This document shows positions 1 through 8,168 of a DNA stretch of 12,015 bases, one piece after another; the stretch's first letter is position 1, and each line of letters starts with the position of its first letter. The notes under the pieces were generated by a model. The model had not been told where the DNA came from, made no database searches, and worked only from the letters and a program-made list of their open reading frames with translations. Location: positions 17,376 through 29,390 of the forward strand of contig HF998475.1 of the NCBI GenBank assembly GCA_000433775.1, in the 5' to 3' direction. A program made the translations under genes and the position numbers. The DNA comes from Corallococcus sp. CAG:1435. GTDB lineage: Bacteria > Bacillota > Clostridia > Christensenellales > CAG-314.

Positions 1-1622
1 TCGTTTTCCACTGCAGCCAACTGTTCTTCGTATTGCTTTCTGATTTTGTCGGCATTTTGCAGCACCCGCTCAAACGCCAACTTTTCGTCGGAAACGTTTT
101 CCCGTGCAAAATCTATTACGTCTTTGCGCATTCCCAGTTTGGAGGCTATTGCCAAGGCGTTGGAACTGCCTGGCACCCCCATTATCAGTTTGTAAGTCGG
201 GGCAAGCGTTTGCAGGTCAAATTCCATTGAGGCGTTTTCCACACGTGGCGTGGAAAGCGAATATTCTTTCAGTTTTCCGTAGTGGGTAGTAATGACGCAC
301 TTTGCACCGCTTTTACGCAAAAATTCCGTAACAGCCAATGCCAGCGCAGTGCCTTCGTTTGGCTCTGTGCCTGCGCCGACTTCGTCGATAAGCACGAGAT
401 CGCCCTTTTTGCAGACGTTGAGAATGTCCCGCAAGTTGGTAATATGTCCTGAAAACGTGGACAGGTTTTGTTCGATGCTTTGTTCGTCGCCTATGTCGCA
501 AAATATATCGTCAAAGTAGGAAACCACGCTGTCTTCGCCACACGGGACGAACATTCCGCTCATGGCAAGTAAACACATCAGACCTATTGTTTTCAGCGTA
601 ACGGTTTTGCCGCCCGTGTTTGGTCCCGTAACGACAATTATGTCGTAGTCCTTGCCCAAACTTACGGAAATGGGCACAACTTTACGTTTGTCAATCAGCG
701 GATGGCGTGCTTTTTTGAGGTTTATAAAACCGCTGTCATTGAGAATAGGCAAGGTACATTTATTTTCCAAAGCGTACTTTGTCTTGCTGAAAATTACGTC
801 AATGTCGCTGATAGTTTCTTCCGAAACAACGATCTTTTGCGAAACAGGAGATATTCTGTCGGTAAATGCCTGCAAAATTCTTTGTATTTCCGCTTTTTCT
901 TCGAGAGTGGCTTCTCGCAGGGCGTTGTTCAGTTGCACTATTGCCATTGGTTCCACAAAAAGAGTTGCGCCCGTTGCCGATTGATCGTGTACAATTCCGT
1001 TTACAAAACCTTTGTATTCCTGCTTTACGGGAATAACGTACCTGTCGCCACGCAAAGTAACGATGCTGTCCTGCAGATACTTGGAAAGTTCGCTGTTTTT
1101 GGTGTAGCTTTGCAACTTTTGCTTGATGTCGGCGTTTATCGCCTTGATTTTTTTTCTGATAGCGAAAAGTTGTTCCGACGCTTTGTCGTTCATTTCCTCT
1201 TCGCTCAAAATGCAAAAGTCAATGTCCTCTTCCAAATCCTTGTCTACGTACAAGGCGTAGGCACGGGTTTGCAACAGCGATATGTCTGTGCCGTAGTCGG
1301 TAAAAAGCGCCGTTTGCAGGTTGCGTGCCGTGCGCAGCGTGCGCATTATTTGCAACAATTGCCCCATCGAAAGGCAGGAGCCTACCCGAGCGAGAGAGCA
1401 AATTTCCGCAACGTCGTCCACCGAAAGGTCAAAGGAAGTTTCGTACTGAAACAGACTGTAAGCCTGCTTTGCTTCTTCCAACGCTTTTTGCGCTTCTTCG
1501 TAGGTGGCAAAGGGACGCAATTTCTGCACCTTTGCTTTTGCAACACTGCTTACCGCAAAGTGTGAAACCTGTTCCATTATGTCGGCATATTGAAGTTTTG
1601 TCAAAGTTTTAGAGTTTATCAT
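1..1622 (-). CDS. mutS2: Endonuclease MutS2, 3' end beyond the window
   Basis: This is the N-terminal 540 codons of a MutS2 protein, a MutS-family ATPase without the mismatch-recognition domain; in the family it acts on recombination intermediates and on collided ribosomes. Visible features are the start MINSKTLTKLQYADI, which matches MutS2 N-termini, a central core-clamp region with GATLFVEPMAIVQLNN, a Walker A motif GPNTGGKT (residues 333-340), a Walker B motif LVLIDEVGAGTEP (Asp413-Glu414) and an H-loop ITTHYG (His447). The visible part stops as a charged coiled coil begins, so the usual C-terminal region with the Smr nuclease domain (family length about 780 residues) is outside the window. 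It lies 21 bases downstream of the U32 gene with no terminator between, so it is probably the last gene seen of the phe operon. No good Shine-Dalgarno precedes the ATG; the start was chosen from family similarity. No frameshift is visible. Confidence 0.96.
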   Translation of the reverse strand, partial: MINSKTLTKLQYADIMEQVSHFAVSSVAKAKVQKLRPFATYEEAQKALEEAKQAYSLFQYETSFDLSVDDVAEICSLARVGSCLSMGQLLQIMRTLRTARNLQTALFTDYGTDISLLQTRAYALYVDKDLEEDIDFCILSEEEMNDKASEQLFAIRKKIKAINADIKQKLQSYTKNSELSKYLQDSIVTLRGDRYVIPVKQEYKGFVNGIVHDQSATGATLFVEPMAIVQLNNALREATLEEKAEIQRILQAFTDRISPVSQKIVVSEETISDIDVIFSKTKYALENKCTLPILNDSGFINLKKARHPLIDKRKVVPISVSLGKDYDIIVVTGPNTGGKTVTLKTIGLMCLLAMSGMFVPCGEDSVVSYFDDIFCDIGDEQSIEQNLSTFSGHITNLRDILNVCKKGDLVLIDEVGAGTEPNEGTALALAVTEFLRKSGAKCVITTHYGKLKEYSLSTPRVENASMEFDLQTLAPTYKLIMGVPGSSNALAIASKLGMRKDVIDFARENVSDEKLAFERVLQNADKIRKQYEEQLAAVEN

Positions 1623-1643
1623 GGTAAATAATTGTGCAAGAGG

Positions 1644-3896
1644 TCAGTTTATCTTGGAAAACAGTCTGCCACGGGTGAACGGTTGTTGCTCCGTGTAGCC
1701 GTCCTCTTTTCCCTTGTTCAGCAAAAGGTAGTGTTTCACCACATCACGGTTGAAGTCTACGCAGTACCTGCCCGATGCGTGCAGTTTGCCCACTGCAGAA
1801 AGTTTTTTGCCGTTGCAAAGTTCAAACGTACAGCGTGAATCTTTGTATCTGTAAAAATAGAATTCGTTGCCTAACTCGTCGGTGTAGCGAAGATGTTTTT
1901 CCGATTTGCAATCGGCACAGGTTCCGCCGAAAACGACTTTGTAGGGGCAATGCACCAATTTCATCAATGTCAACTGTCCGTCAACAAACACTATGCCTGT
2001 TTTATTACGAAACAAACTTATTTCTTTCAGCGTCAGTTCCTGCGAATAGAAAAATGTTTCGGCATCCTCGAAAATCTCCGCCATGTAATCGTTGTAGATG
2101 TTGAGACCGCTGCCGGCAATGTATTTGAGATTAAGTTCTCTTGCCAACTGTACCTGTCCTACATTGTGGCAAACAATTCCCACCTTTTTCCCTTCAAGAA
2201 TTTTGCGCAGATAGCCGTTGTCGGAAAATGACGGCAAGTACAAAAACACACCCTTACCGTCCACGTCTTCTACGCATTTTTCGTCCAGCATTTCACTCTT
2301 CAAAATTACGTAATCCGCAACAGTTAACGCTTCGTCAATTTGACGGACATTGTTGCAAATTACTGCAAGACACGGTTTTTGCACTAACTGTGCGTCGTCG
2401 TGCACCGTGTAGTCGCATTCCGACGGCAACACGTTTTTGCGTGCGGAAAATTTGCTGTTGTATTCGGCAATTATCTCATCGTGCAAAACCTGGAAACATT
2501 TTCTGCGTAAAGCGTTTATTTGCGATTTTGGCATGAAAATGCCGTTTGTTTCTATTGCTATGTCTGAAATAGTATATTGCCAATCGCCTGTTTTGCAAAG
2601 TTGTTGTTTAAGTTGTTGCTCCGAAAGGCACGCATTTTGGGCTTTCTGACAGAATTCTTCACTTTCGACGCAAATATTTGTGCCGTTGCACTGTGCAAAA
2701 AGTTGTGCCTTTTCATCGGCAAATGCACGCAAATGCAACGATACAGGCAGTTTTTTGCGAGCGTTTAGCGTTTGCTCGCACAAAAGAACGTCGGTTGTAC
2801 GTCGCACGGTCATGCCTTCAGCAACTTTTCCCGAGAAGGAAACCCTGACAACGCCGCTACCGCTTTCCAACGCTACTCCGCCGCAAACTTCTTTTTCGCC
2901 GTCAAAAATTTTAAGTCCGTCGCCTCTGGTGAGGGGGACAGCGCATTTCACTCCGCCTTTCACCACTTTGCCAACGGCAACACCTATATGATTTTGTGCC
3001 GACGGGAAAATTATTCCGTCGTTTTTGCCGTAAAGGTAGTTGCATGCAGGCAGGTTTCCCCTGTTGTAGGCTTCGCAAAGCGTTTCGTGCATATTATTAT
3101 CGCTTTTGAAACCGGCGGCAAAAAACTTGGAATACACGGCGGAGGTAATGCCTGCGTATTCCGCACGGCGGTTTCTCCCCTCTATTTTGAATGTGGTAAC
3201 ACCGCTTTTCAAAAGTTGTTCGGCAGTTTGCAATCCGCAGTTATCGCAAGGGGAAAGCAGATATGCCCCTTTTGTAAACCTTCCGATGTTGGACTTGTAC
3301 AGTTTTCGGCACGGCTGTGCGCACAAACCACGGTTTCCGCTGTTTCCGCCCACCATGGAGGAAAACAGGCACTGCCCCGATTGACAAACGCACAACGCTC
3401 CGTGCAAAAAACATTCGGTATTTACACCGCTTTGACTGATACGGCGTATTTCTTCCAAGGTGCTTTCCCTTGCACACACCACCGTTGTTGCCCCGAGTTT
3501 TTTCAAAAATCTTGCGCCGAAGTCGTCGTGAGCGTTCAACTGGGTGCTTGCGACTACCTCAAAAGGTTTTGGCAGAGTTGCGGCAAATTTCAGTAATGCC
3601 AAATCCGTTACTATTACGCCGTCGGCATTGTTCTCGTAGGCGGTAATAAGCATTTTGCGTGCGCTGTCAAATTCTTCGTTTTTAAGTGATGTGTTGACGG
3701 TAACGTAGACTTTGACGCCGAAAAAATGACAATAATCCACCCACTGCCCTATGTTTTGAGCAGTGAAGTTCGGTGCTTTCATCCGTGCGTTGAAACCGTC
3801 TAAACCGAGATACACGGAATTGCACCCGTTGTTTACCGCCGCAGTCAACTGTTGTTCGCTTCCGGCAGGTGCAAGAATTTCGTAGTTGCCCTTCAT
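1644..3896 (-). CDS. U32 family protein (annotated as peptidase U32; RlhA-like)
   Basis: A 750-residue U32-family protein. The N-terminus YEILAPAGSEQQLTAAVNNG and the U32 signature at residues 161-180 (ECFLHGALC, then SGQC and LFSS), followed by GNRGLCAQPCR at 187-197, are diagnostic. Cys169, Cys176, Cys192 and Cys196 lie in this conserved cluster and could bind an iron-sulfur cluster, as U32 RNA-modification proteins do; CDNCG at 217-221 is a further pair. The length exceeds the U32 core and suits proteins with an added DUF3656/collagenase-like domain, such as E. coli RlhA, which is needed for hydroxylation of 23S rRNA C2501. The family was first named for collagenase activity; a role in RNA hydroxylation is the better-supported modern reading, but which RNA is the target here is unknown. 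Its ATG directly follows the pheT stop codon (TAG then ATG, no gap), and a GGAG lies rather far upstream, so translation is probably coupled to pheT. Confidence 0.9.
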   Translation of the reverse strand: MKGNYEILAPAGSEQQLTAAVNNGCNSVYLGLDGFNARMKAPNFTAQNIGQWVDYCHFFGVKVYVTVNTSLKNEEFDSARKMLITAYENNADGVIVTDLALLKFAATLPKPFEVVASTQLNAHDDFGARFLKKLGATTVVCARESTLEEIRRISQSGVNTECFLHGALCVCQSGQCLFSSMVGGNSGNRGLCAQPCRKLYKSNIGRFTKGAYLLSPCDNCGLQTAEQLLKSGVTTFKIEGRNRRAEYAGITSAVYSKFFAAGFKSDNNMHETLCEAYNRGNLPACNYLYGKNDGIIFPSAQNHIGVAVGKVVKGGVKCAVPLTRGDGLKIFDGEKEVCGGVALESGSGVVRVSFSGKVAEGMTVRRTTDVLLCEQTLNARKKLPVSLHLRAFADEKAQLFAQCNGTNICVESEEFCQKAQNACLSEQQLKQQLCKTGDWQYTISDIAIETNGIFMPKSQINALRRKCFQVLHDEIIAEYNSKFSARKNVLPSECDYTVHDDAQLVQKPCLAVICNNVRQIDEALTVADYVILKSEMLDEKCVEDVDGKGVFLYLPSFSDNGYLRKILEGKKVGIVCHNVGQVQLARELNLKYIAGSGLNIYNDYMAEIFEDAETFFYSQELTLKEISLFRNKTGIVFVDGQLTLMKLVHCPYKVVFGGTCADCKSEKHLRYTDELGNEFYFYRYKDSRCTFELCNGKKLSAVGKLHASGRYCVDFNRDVVKHYLLLNKGKEDGYTEQQPFTRGRLFSKIN

Positions 3897-6272
3897 CTAA
3901 CGCAGTTCCGCTCCGTATTTTTCCTTTATGTTTTTCAACGCCTTGCCTACCTGTTTTTCTATGTCGCTGTCCTGCAATGTTTTGGTGTTGTCCTTAAATT
4001 CCACGGAAATTGCCAGACTTTTTTTGCCGACGCCAATCTGTTCGCTGCGGTACACGTCAAACAAATTTGTCTGACAAACGTGAGGCAACGCCAAAAATTC
4101 GTTCATTATGTCCTGAGCGGCAGTATCTTCGTCCGTAACGAAGGCAAAATCTCGTGTGATGGACGGGAACTTTCCGAAAGGTTCAAAAACGATTTCCGAA
4201 CGTCTGGCGTCAAACAGTGTCTGAAGCACGATTTCCGCAAAGTAGCAATCCACCCCAATGTCGAAGTTTTGCGCAATTTGCGGATGGATTTTGCCGAAAC
4301 TACCGCACAACTTTCCGTCAATGTAGATATCGGCGGAAATTCCCGGGTGCAAAACAGTGTTTTGTGAACGCACAAGTTTAACGCCTCCGTCCACAAAAGC
4401 ATGAACAACCTGCAACACAACATCACGGAACTGTTCAAACGTTACTTCCGTTGCAGCCACCGAAAGACGTTTTTCCTCAACGGGAAGGGTTGTCAAGGGC
4501 AAACTGTCCGCAAGATACGCCTTTCCTATCTCGAACAAACGCAAATCGTGCATGTTTCTTGTGAGGTTAAGCGATACGCATTGCAGCATATTCGGCGCAA
4601 GCGATGTGTTCATAAGGGAAAGTTCTTCCCCTATCGGGTTGAGAATGTGAATATACTTGCTTTCATCCACAGGTTCTATCGATGCTTTGTCAAACAAAGC
4701 TTTTCCGCCGAAAGGATAAAACACACATTCGTTGTAACGCATGCCTGTAAGCACACTGCGCACTTTGTCGCACAACTTGTCTTCCTGTGTTTTTCCGCCG
4801 CAGGTAATGTGAGAATTTTCCATCAAAGTGCCGGTTATGTTGTCGTAGCCGTACACACGGATAAGTTCTTCCACAATGTCGCAATCTCTTGCGATGTCGT
4901 CCCTGTAAGGGGGTACCGTGCAGGTGAGTGTGTCGTCGGTAATTTCAACTCCTATGTTGAGCAAGTTGAGAATACGCCTTATTTCCTCATCGGGAATGAC
5001 AATTCCCAACAGTTTTTCCACCTTTTGTTTTTTGAAACTTATCGTTTTTTCCTTTGCAACTTCCCCTACGGCAATTCTTCCGCAAGTGATTTTTCCGCAA
5101 TGCAACTGTTCCGCCAGATGCAAAGCACGGGAAAGTCCCAAGTTGTTTGTGTAAGTTTCGATACCCTTTTCGAAACGTGCGGAAGAATCGGAACGCAATC
5201 CCAAACGTCTGCTGGTTTTGCGTATGTTGCCTCTTGCAAAACTTGCCGATTCAAACATTACGCATTTGGTTGTGTTTTTAATGCCGGAGTTTGCTCCGCC
5301 CATAATGCCTGCAAGTCCTACGGCACGGGTTTTGTCGGCAATGACGAGGTCTTCGCTTGTCAAAGTGTATTCTTTGCCGTCCAGCGGAATAATTTTTTCG
5401 CCGTTTTCCGCCCGTCTTACAATTATTGTGTGGTCGTTGATGTCGGCGTAGTCAAACGCATGCATGGGCTGACCGATTTCAAACAGCACGTAGTTTGTTA
5501 TGTCCACGAGGTTGTTTATTCCGTGCAGTCCCACCTTGGCAAGACGTGATGTCATCCAAACGGGGGACGGTTTAATTTCCACGTCGGTAACGCCTTGCAT
5601 AAAATAACCTGTGCAAAGGTCTTTTGCCGCAACGCCCACTGTTACCAGGTCGGTTGTCTTTGCGCAAGATTCCGTGTAGGAAACGTCGGGTGATTTGCAG
5701 GTTTTTCCCAGCGCAACGGCTACTTCTCGGGCAAGACCTAAAACACTGTTGCAGTCCTGGCGGTTGCTTGTGACGCTGATGTCCAGGATGTAGTCGTCGA
5801 TACCGACTTCGCTGCGGATGTCTGCTCCCACTTGCGCCGTGGGCAACAACACCAACACTCCATCGGTGTCGGCACCTGGGTAGTAGTCCTTTGTTATGCC
5901 GAGTTCTTCCGCTCCGCAAAACATTCCCCACGACTCTTCTCCACGCATTTTGCCCTTTGTGATGTGCAATCCGTTTGCAAGATGCGCATTGTGCAACGCC
6001 ACGGGCATCTTATCTCCCACCTTCACATGGTGGTCGTTTGTTACAATGGGGATAATTTCCCCGCCTATGTCCACTTTGCAACAAAGCAACCTTTCTGCGT
6101 TGGGGTGCTGATTTATTTCCGTAATTTGGCAAACCTTAACGTTGGTAACGTTTTTGCCGAGGTAGTCTACCTCCTCGATTTCCAAGCCGATGTCCACCAT
6201 TTTTTTGCAAAGCGTTTCTATATCTTCAGTTACGTCTACGTATTCTTTAATCCAGGAAAGAGGTACTTTCAT
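3897..6272 (-). CDS. pheT: Phenylalanine--tRNA ligase beta subunit
   Basis: A complete 791-residue beta subunit of the cytoplasmic (alpha-beta)2 PheRS, which charges tRNA-Phe; the length is normal for bacteria. It begins MKVPLSWIKEYVD. Domains in order are the EMAP-like tRNA-binding B2 domain (about 40-150, with HPNAERL and GMFCGAEELG), the SNRQDCNSVLGLAREVA segment (169-185), the B3/B4 editing region (GINNLVDITNYV at 251-262, GQPMHAFD at 267-274), the B5 region (RRLGLRSDSSARFEKG at 355-370 leading to VPPYRDDI and VEELIRVYGYDNI, 453-479), the catalytic-like core, and a C-terminal FDX-ACB anticodon-binding domain (about 696-791, starting FEPFGKFPSITRDFAF and ending YGAELR). It starts 12 bases after pheS, with an AGGAG that overlaps the pheS TAG stop and sits about 9 bases before the ATG. 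It is regulated by the upstream T-box through cotranscription with pheS. Confidence 0.98.
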   Translation of the reverse strand: MKVPLSWIKEYVDVTEDIETLCKKMVDIGLEIEEVDYLGKNVTNVKVCQITEINQHPNAERLLCCKVDIGGEIIPIVTNDHHVKVGDKMPVALHNAHLANGLHITKGKMRGEESWGMFCGAEELGITKDYYPGADTDGVLVLLPTAQVGADIRSEVGIDDYILDISVTSNRQDCNSVLGLAREVAVALGKTCKSPDVSYTESCAKTTDLVTVGVAAKDLCTGYFMQGVTDVEIKPSPVWMTSRLAKVGLHGINNLVDITNYVLFEIGQPMHAFDYADINDHTIIVRRAENGEKIIPLDGKEYTLTSEDLVIADKTRAVGLAGIMGGANSGIKNTTKCVMFESASFARGNIRKTSRRLGLRSDSSARFEKGIETYTNNLGLSRALHLAEQLHCGKITCGRIAVGEVAKEKTISFKKQKVEKLLGIVIPDEEIRRILNLLNIGVEITDDTLTCTVPPYRDDIARDCDIVEELIRVYGYDNITGTLMENSHITCGGKTQEDKLCDKVRSVLTGMRYNECVFYPFGGKALFDKASIEPVDESKYIHILNPIGEELSLMNTSLAPNMLQCVSLNLTRNMHDLRLFEIGKAYLADSLPLTTLPVEEKRLSVAATEVTFEQFRDVVLQVVHAFVDGGVKLVRSQNTVLHPGISADIYIDGKLCGSFGKIHPQIAQNFDIGVDCYFAEIVLQTLFDARRSEIVFEPFGKFPSITRDFAFVTDEDTAAQDIMNEFLALPHVCQTNLFDVYRSEQIGVGKKSLAISVEFKDNTKTLQDSDIEKQVGKALKNIKEKYGAELR

Positions 6273-6284
6273 GTTCTGTTTCTC

Positions 6285-7301
6285 CTATTTTCCAAACTGC
6301 TTCAAAAAGCGTATGTCGTTTTCGTAAAACAATCGTATGTCGGGAATTCCGTACTTAATCATAGCGATACGTTCCACGCCCCAACCGAAGGCGTAACCGG
6401 TGTACTTTTCGCTGTCGATACCGCAAATTTCCAACACAGCAGGGTTTACCATTCCTGCGCCCAAAACCTCTATCCAGCCTGTGCCTTTGCACAAAGAACA
6501 TCCCTTTCCGCCGCAATTACTGCAAGTGAGGTCCACTTCCACGCTGGGTTCCGTAAAGGGGAAGTAGGAAGGACGGAAACGAACTTTTGTGTCCTTTCCG
6601 AACAGGTTTTTGGCAAGGTATTCCAAAGTACCTTTCAAATCTCTCAACGTAATGTTTTCATCCACCACCAACCCTTCTATTTGGTGAAACACCGGCGAGT
6701 GCGAAGAGTCGCTGTCCGAACGGAAGACCTTGCCTGGGCAAATCATCTTGATGGGAGGTTGTTTCTTTTCCATTAGTCTTGCCTGCATGGCGGAAGTCTG
6801 CGTGCGAAGCAAAATGTTGTCGGTAATGTAGAAAGTGTCCTGCATGTCCCTTGCAGGGTGGTCCTGCGGAATGTTCAAAGCCTGAAAATTGTAGTAGTCC
6901 GTTTCAATTTCCGGTCCCGAAAGCACTTCAAAACCCATGGAAACAAGCAAATCGCTTATTCTGTTTTCCACAAGCGTGATGGGATGCAATGCTCCCCACG
7001 GTTGCATTGTGCAAACGCTGACGTCCACTTTTTCGTTTTGCAACTTGTCCTGCATTTCCTTTTGTTTGAGTGTTGCCGTAGTTTGGGCAAATGCGTCTTC
7101 CAGATAGTTTCTGAGCCTGTTGACGTTTGCGCCGAAAGACGGACGTTCCTCCGCAGGAAGATCCTTGATGCTTTTGAGAAGTACTGTAAGTTCGCCGCTT
7201 TTTCCAAGATACTTAACTTTGAGATCTTGCAATGCGGAAAGAGATGTGCATTTTGTCAGTTCTGCCACGCACAACTCCCGAATTTCCGTGATTTTATCCA
7301 T
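6285..7301 (-). CDS. pheS: Phenylalanine--tRNA ligase alpha subunit
   Basis: A complete 338-residue catalytic alpha subunit of PheRS (class II synthetase). The N-terminal coiled-coil arm that contacts tRNA spans about residues 1-90. Motif 1 is around 123-158 (GFEVLSGPEIETDYYNF, then DHPARDMQDTFY). Motif 2 includes GKVFRSDSDSSHSPVFHQIE (190-209). RFRPSYFPFTEPSVEV (241-256) forms part of the amino-acid and adenylate site. Motif 3 is AFGWGVERIAMIKYG (304-318), followed by the usual ending DIRLFYENDIRFLKQF. A four-cysteine knuckle (Cys260, 263, 268, 271) is present, as in many bacterial PheS proteins. The ATG has a strong AAGGAG 7 bases upstream (7309-7314). It is the first gene of the phe operon, directly behind a T-box terminator, so it is expressed when uncharged tRNA-Phe accumulates. 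Confidence 0.98.
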   Translation of the reverse strand: MDKITEIRELCVAELTKCTSLSALQDLKVKYLGKSGELTVLLKSIKDLPAEERPSFGANVNRLRNYLEDAFAQTTATLKQKEMQDKLQNEKVDVSVCTMQPWGALHPITLVENRISDLLVSMGFEVLSGPEIETDYYNFQALNIPQDHPARDMQDTFYITDNILLRTQTSAMQARLMEKKQPPIKMICPGKVFRSDSDSSHSPVFHQIEGLVVDENITLRDLKGTLEYLAKNLFGKDTKVRFRPSYFPFTEPSVEVDLTCSNCGGKGCSLCKGTGWIEVLGAGMVNPAVLEICGIDSEKYTGYAFGWGVERIAMIKYGIPDIRLFYENDIRFLKQFGK

Positions 7302-7320
7302 AACAAACTCCTTGTAATTA

Positions 7321-7347
7321 AAAAACGCCCCTGCTAAGCATAGGACG
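7321..7347 (-). terminator. T-box-controlled intrinsic terminator before pheS
   Basis: On the minus strand CGTCCT, a bulged A, TGC, a TTA loop, then GCAGGGGCG form a stem of about nine pairs (7347-7326, including G-U pairs), followed by TTTTT. Its 5' arm CGTCCT is also used by the antiterminator. It lies 24 bases upstream of the pheS start codon. Confidence 0.9.
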
Positions 7348-7548
7348 AAAATTTCGTGGTACCACCTAATTTCAAAAAAGGCAAAGCCCTTTTTCTCTTG
7401 TGTCCGATAACGGGAACAAACCGCATGCGACTACTTTTCACCGCACAAACTCCAAAGGGAATATCTTTTTGCGCAGGGGCAGGACTCGCACCGTTTCCCG
7501 CTCGCTGAAACCCTGTTGTTCGCAAACTCTTGCACTTTATCATCGTTT
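7321..7548 (-). promoter_or_regulatory. T-box riboswitch leader of pheST (tRNA-Phe sensing)
   Basis: The leader between promoter and pheS carries the T-box hallmarks. The core AGGTGGTACCACGA (7354-7367) holds the UGGU bulge that pairs with an ACCA 3' end, which fits tRNA-Phe with discriminator A. AGG (7367-7365) can pair with CCT (7344-7342), enclosing an ACGAA/TTCGT hairpin, to form the antiterminator; this shares bases 7342-7347 with the terminator, so the two are mutually exclusive. A Stem III-like hairpin lies just upstream (7375-7394). Further up, a Stem I shows GGTGCGAGTCC (7492-7482), like the conserved AG-bulge, and a GGGAA/TTCCC helix (7499-7495 with 7461-7457). The triplet just 3' of that helix is TTT followed by G (7456-7454), a Phe codon and the likely specifier. 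Only the exact 5' end and the specifier are uncertain. Confidence 0.93.
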
Positions 7549-7554
7549 TGTAAC

Positions 7555-7583
7555 AGTATATCAAAATTTAACCTGTTTGACAA
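7555..7583 (-). promoter_or_regulatory. Sigma-A type promoter of the phe operon
   Basis: Minus-strand -35 TTGTCA (7583-7578) and -10 TATACT (7560-7555) are separated by exactly 17 bases, each with one mismatch to consensus. Transcription would start near 7548, giving a leader of about 247 bases, which suits the T-box that follows. Confidence 0.8.
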
Positions 7584-7768
7584 CAGTTTTCAGGCACAAA
7601 TTCTTTGTCCGTTGTCAGCGACAGACGTTGACGTAATGAAAAATATTTTGCAGGTAAAAGAGTGTCTGACGGTGGTAATTCCCGCAGAAATTGAAAAATG
7701 CTTGCGTTACACAGCCTGCTTACACGTTGCATGAAAATGCCTGATAAGATGCTCAGCAACATTTACGG

Positions 7769-7799
7769 AAAAAAGTCTGCACAATTTGTACAGACTTTT
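7769..7799 (-). terminator. Intrinsic terminator upstream of the phe promoter
   Basis: On the minus strand AAAAGTCTG and CAGACTTTT (7799-7791 and 7779-7771) form a 9-pair stem, extendable by three inner pairs to leave a loop of about five bases, and the downstream side runs into TTTTTT. It reads in the minus direction. It lies 370 bases past the yunB stop, so it ends either yunB readthrough or a separate short transcript. Confidence 0.7.
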
Positions 7800-8131
7800 G
7801 CGGTACACAGGAAACTGCTTCAACTGAAACGCATTTTGTGCGTAGGTTTTCTTGAAGTTTGCAAACTGTTGGACGAAAAAACAACGTCGATTTTGCGCCA
7901 ACGTCAATTTTGCACCTTTTTTGCTTGACAGACACAATTTGGCAAATTTGCCTGTAATCATGCGTCGCAAAGGTGCAGATGCACCGTCTTAAAGAGCATC
8001 AAACACCATATGTGATGAAAAAAAAGGCAAGTTGTCAGCATGAAGTCAATGCTACCGTTAAAAAAGGCGAAAGTTTTACATTTTTCTGAGGTGCGGTTTG
8101 GCGAAAGAAAGATTTTCCGCATTGCTTACAG

Positions 8132-8161
8132 ATTGTATTTGTTCATCTTTATTGACGTCAA
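8132..8161 (-). promoter_or_regulatory. Candidate promoter just downstream of yunB
   Basis: Minus-strand TTGACG (8161-8156) and TACAAT (8137-8132) are 18 bases apart, a fair sigma-A match. No coding region follows, only the terminator at 7769-7799. The -35 is part of a palindrome TTGACGTCAA, which could instead be a protein-binding site. Confidence 0.4.
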
Positions 8162-8168
8162 GGTTACT

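Larger units (their letters stand above)
7584..8168. other. Intergenic stretch with no recognisable protein gene
   Basis: This stretch between yunB and the phe promoter holds no tRNA-like arm and no protein that I recognise. Open frames here (for example minus 7707-7970, 87 codons; plus 7731-7928, 65 codons) overlap each other on opposite strands and lack ribosome binding sites. It does contain a terminator hairpin (7769-7799, minus), a promoter-like pair (8132-8161, minus), a perfect 12-base palindrome GGCAAATTTGCC (7940-7951) and a small hairpin with GGTGC/GCACC arms (7972-7985). The promoter and terminator together could bound a small RNA of about 350 bases; I checked by eye for RNase P, tmRNA, SRP and 6S signatures and saw none. 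Confidence 0.6.

Noticed and set aside
702..1565. Plus-strand frame (287 codons) opposite mutS2
   Set aside because: The minus strand encodes MutS2 motifs throughout; the plus product is a composition artefact.
2772..3596. Plus-strand frame (274 codons) opposite the U32 gene
   Set aside because: It lies opposite the U32 signature and conserved cysteines; no start signal or family resemblance.
4401..5549. Long plus-strand open frame (382 codons) opposite pheT
   Set aside because: It is antisense to well-conserved pheT, lacks a ribosome binding site and has a His/Phe/Cys/Val-rich product typical of the reverse of coding DNA.
5832..6776. Plus-strand frame (314 codons) opposite the pheT start and pheS end
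   Set aside because: It spans the junction of two certain minus-strand genes and shows no family motif.
7375..7394. Hairpin followed by T run inside the phe leader, resembling a terminator
   Set aside because: Its place just before the T-box core fits Stem III of the T-box; the true terminator is at 7326-7347.
7707..7970. Minus-strand 87-codon frame in the yunB-phe gap
   Set aside because: No ribosome binding site, no recognisable motif, and an intrinsic terminator of the same strand lies inside it.
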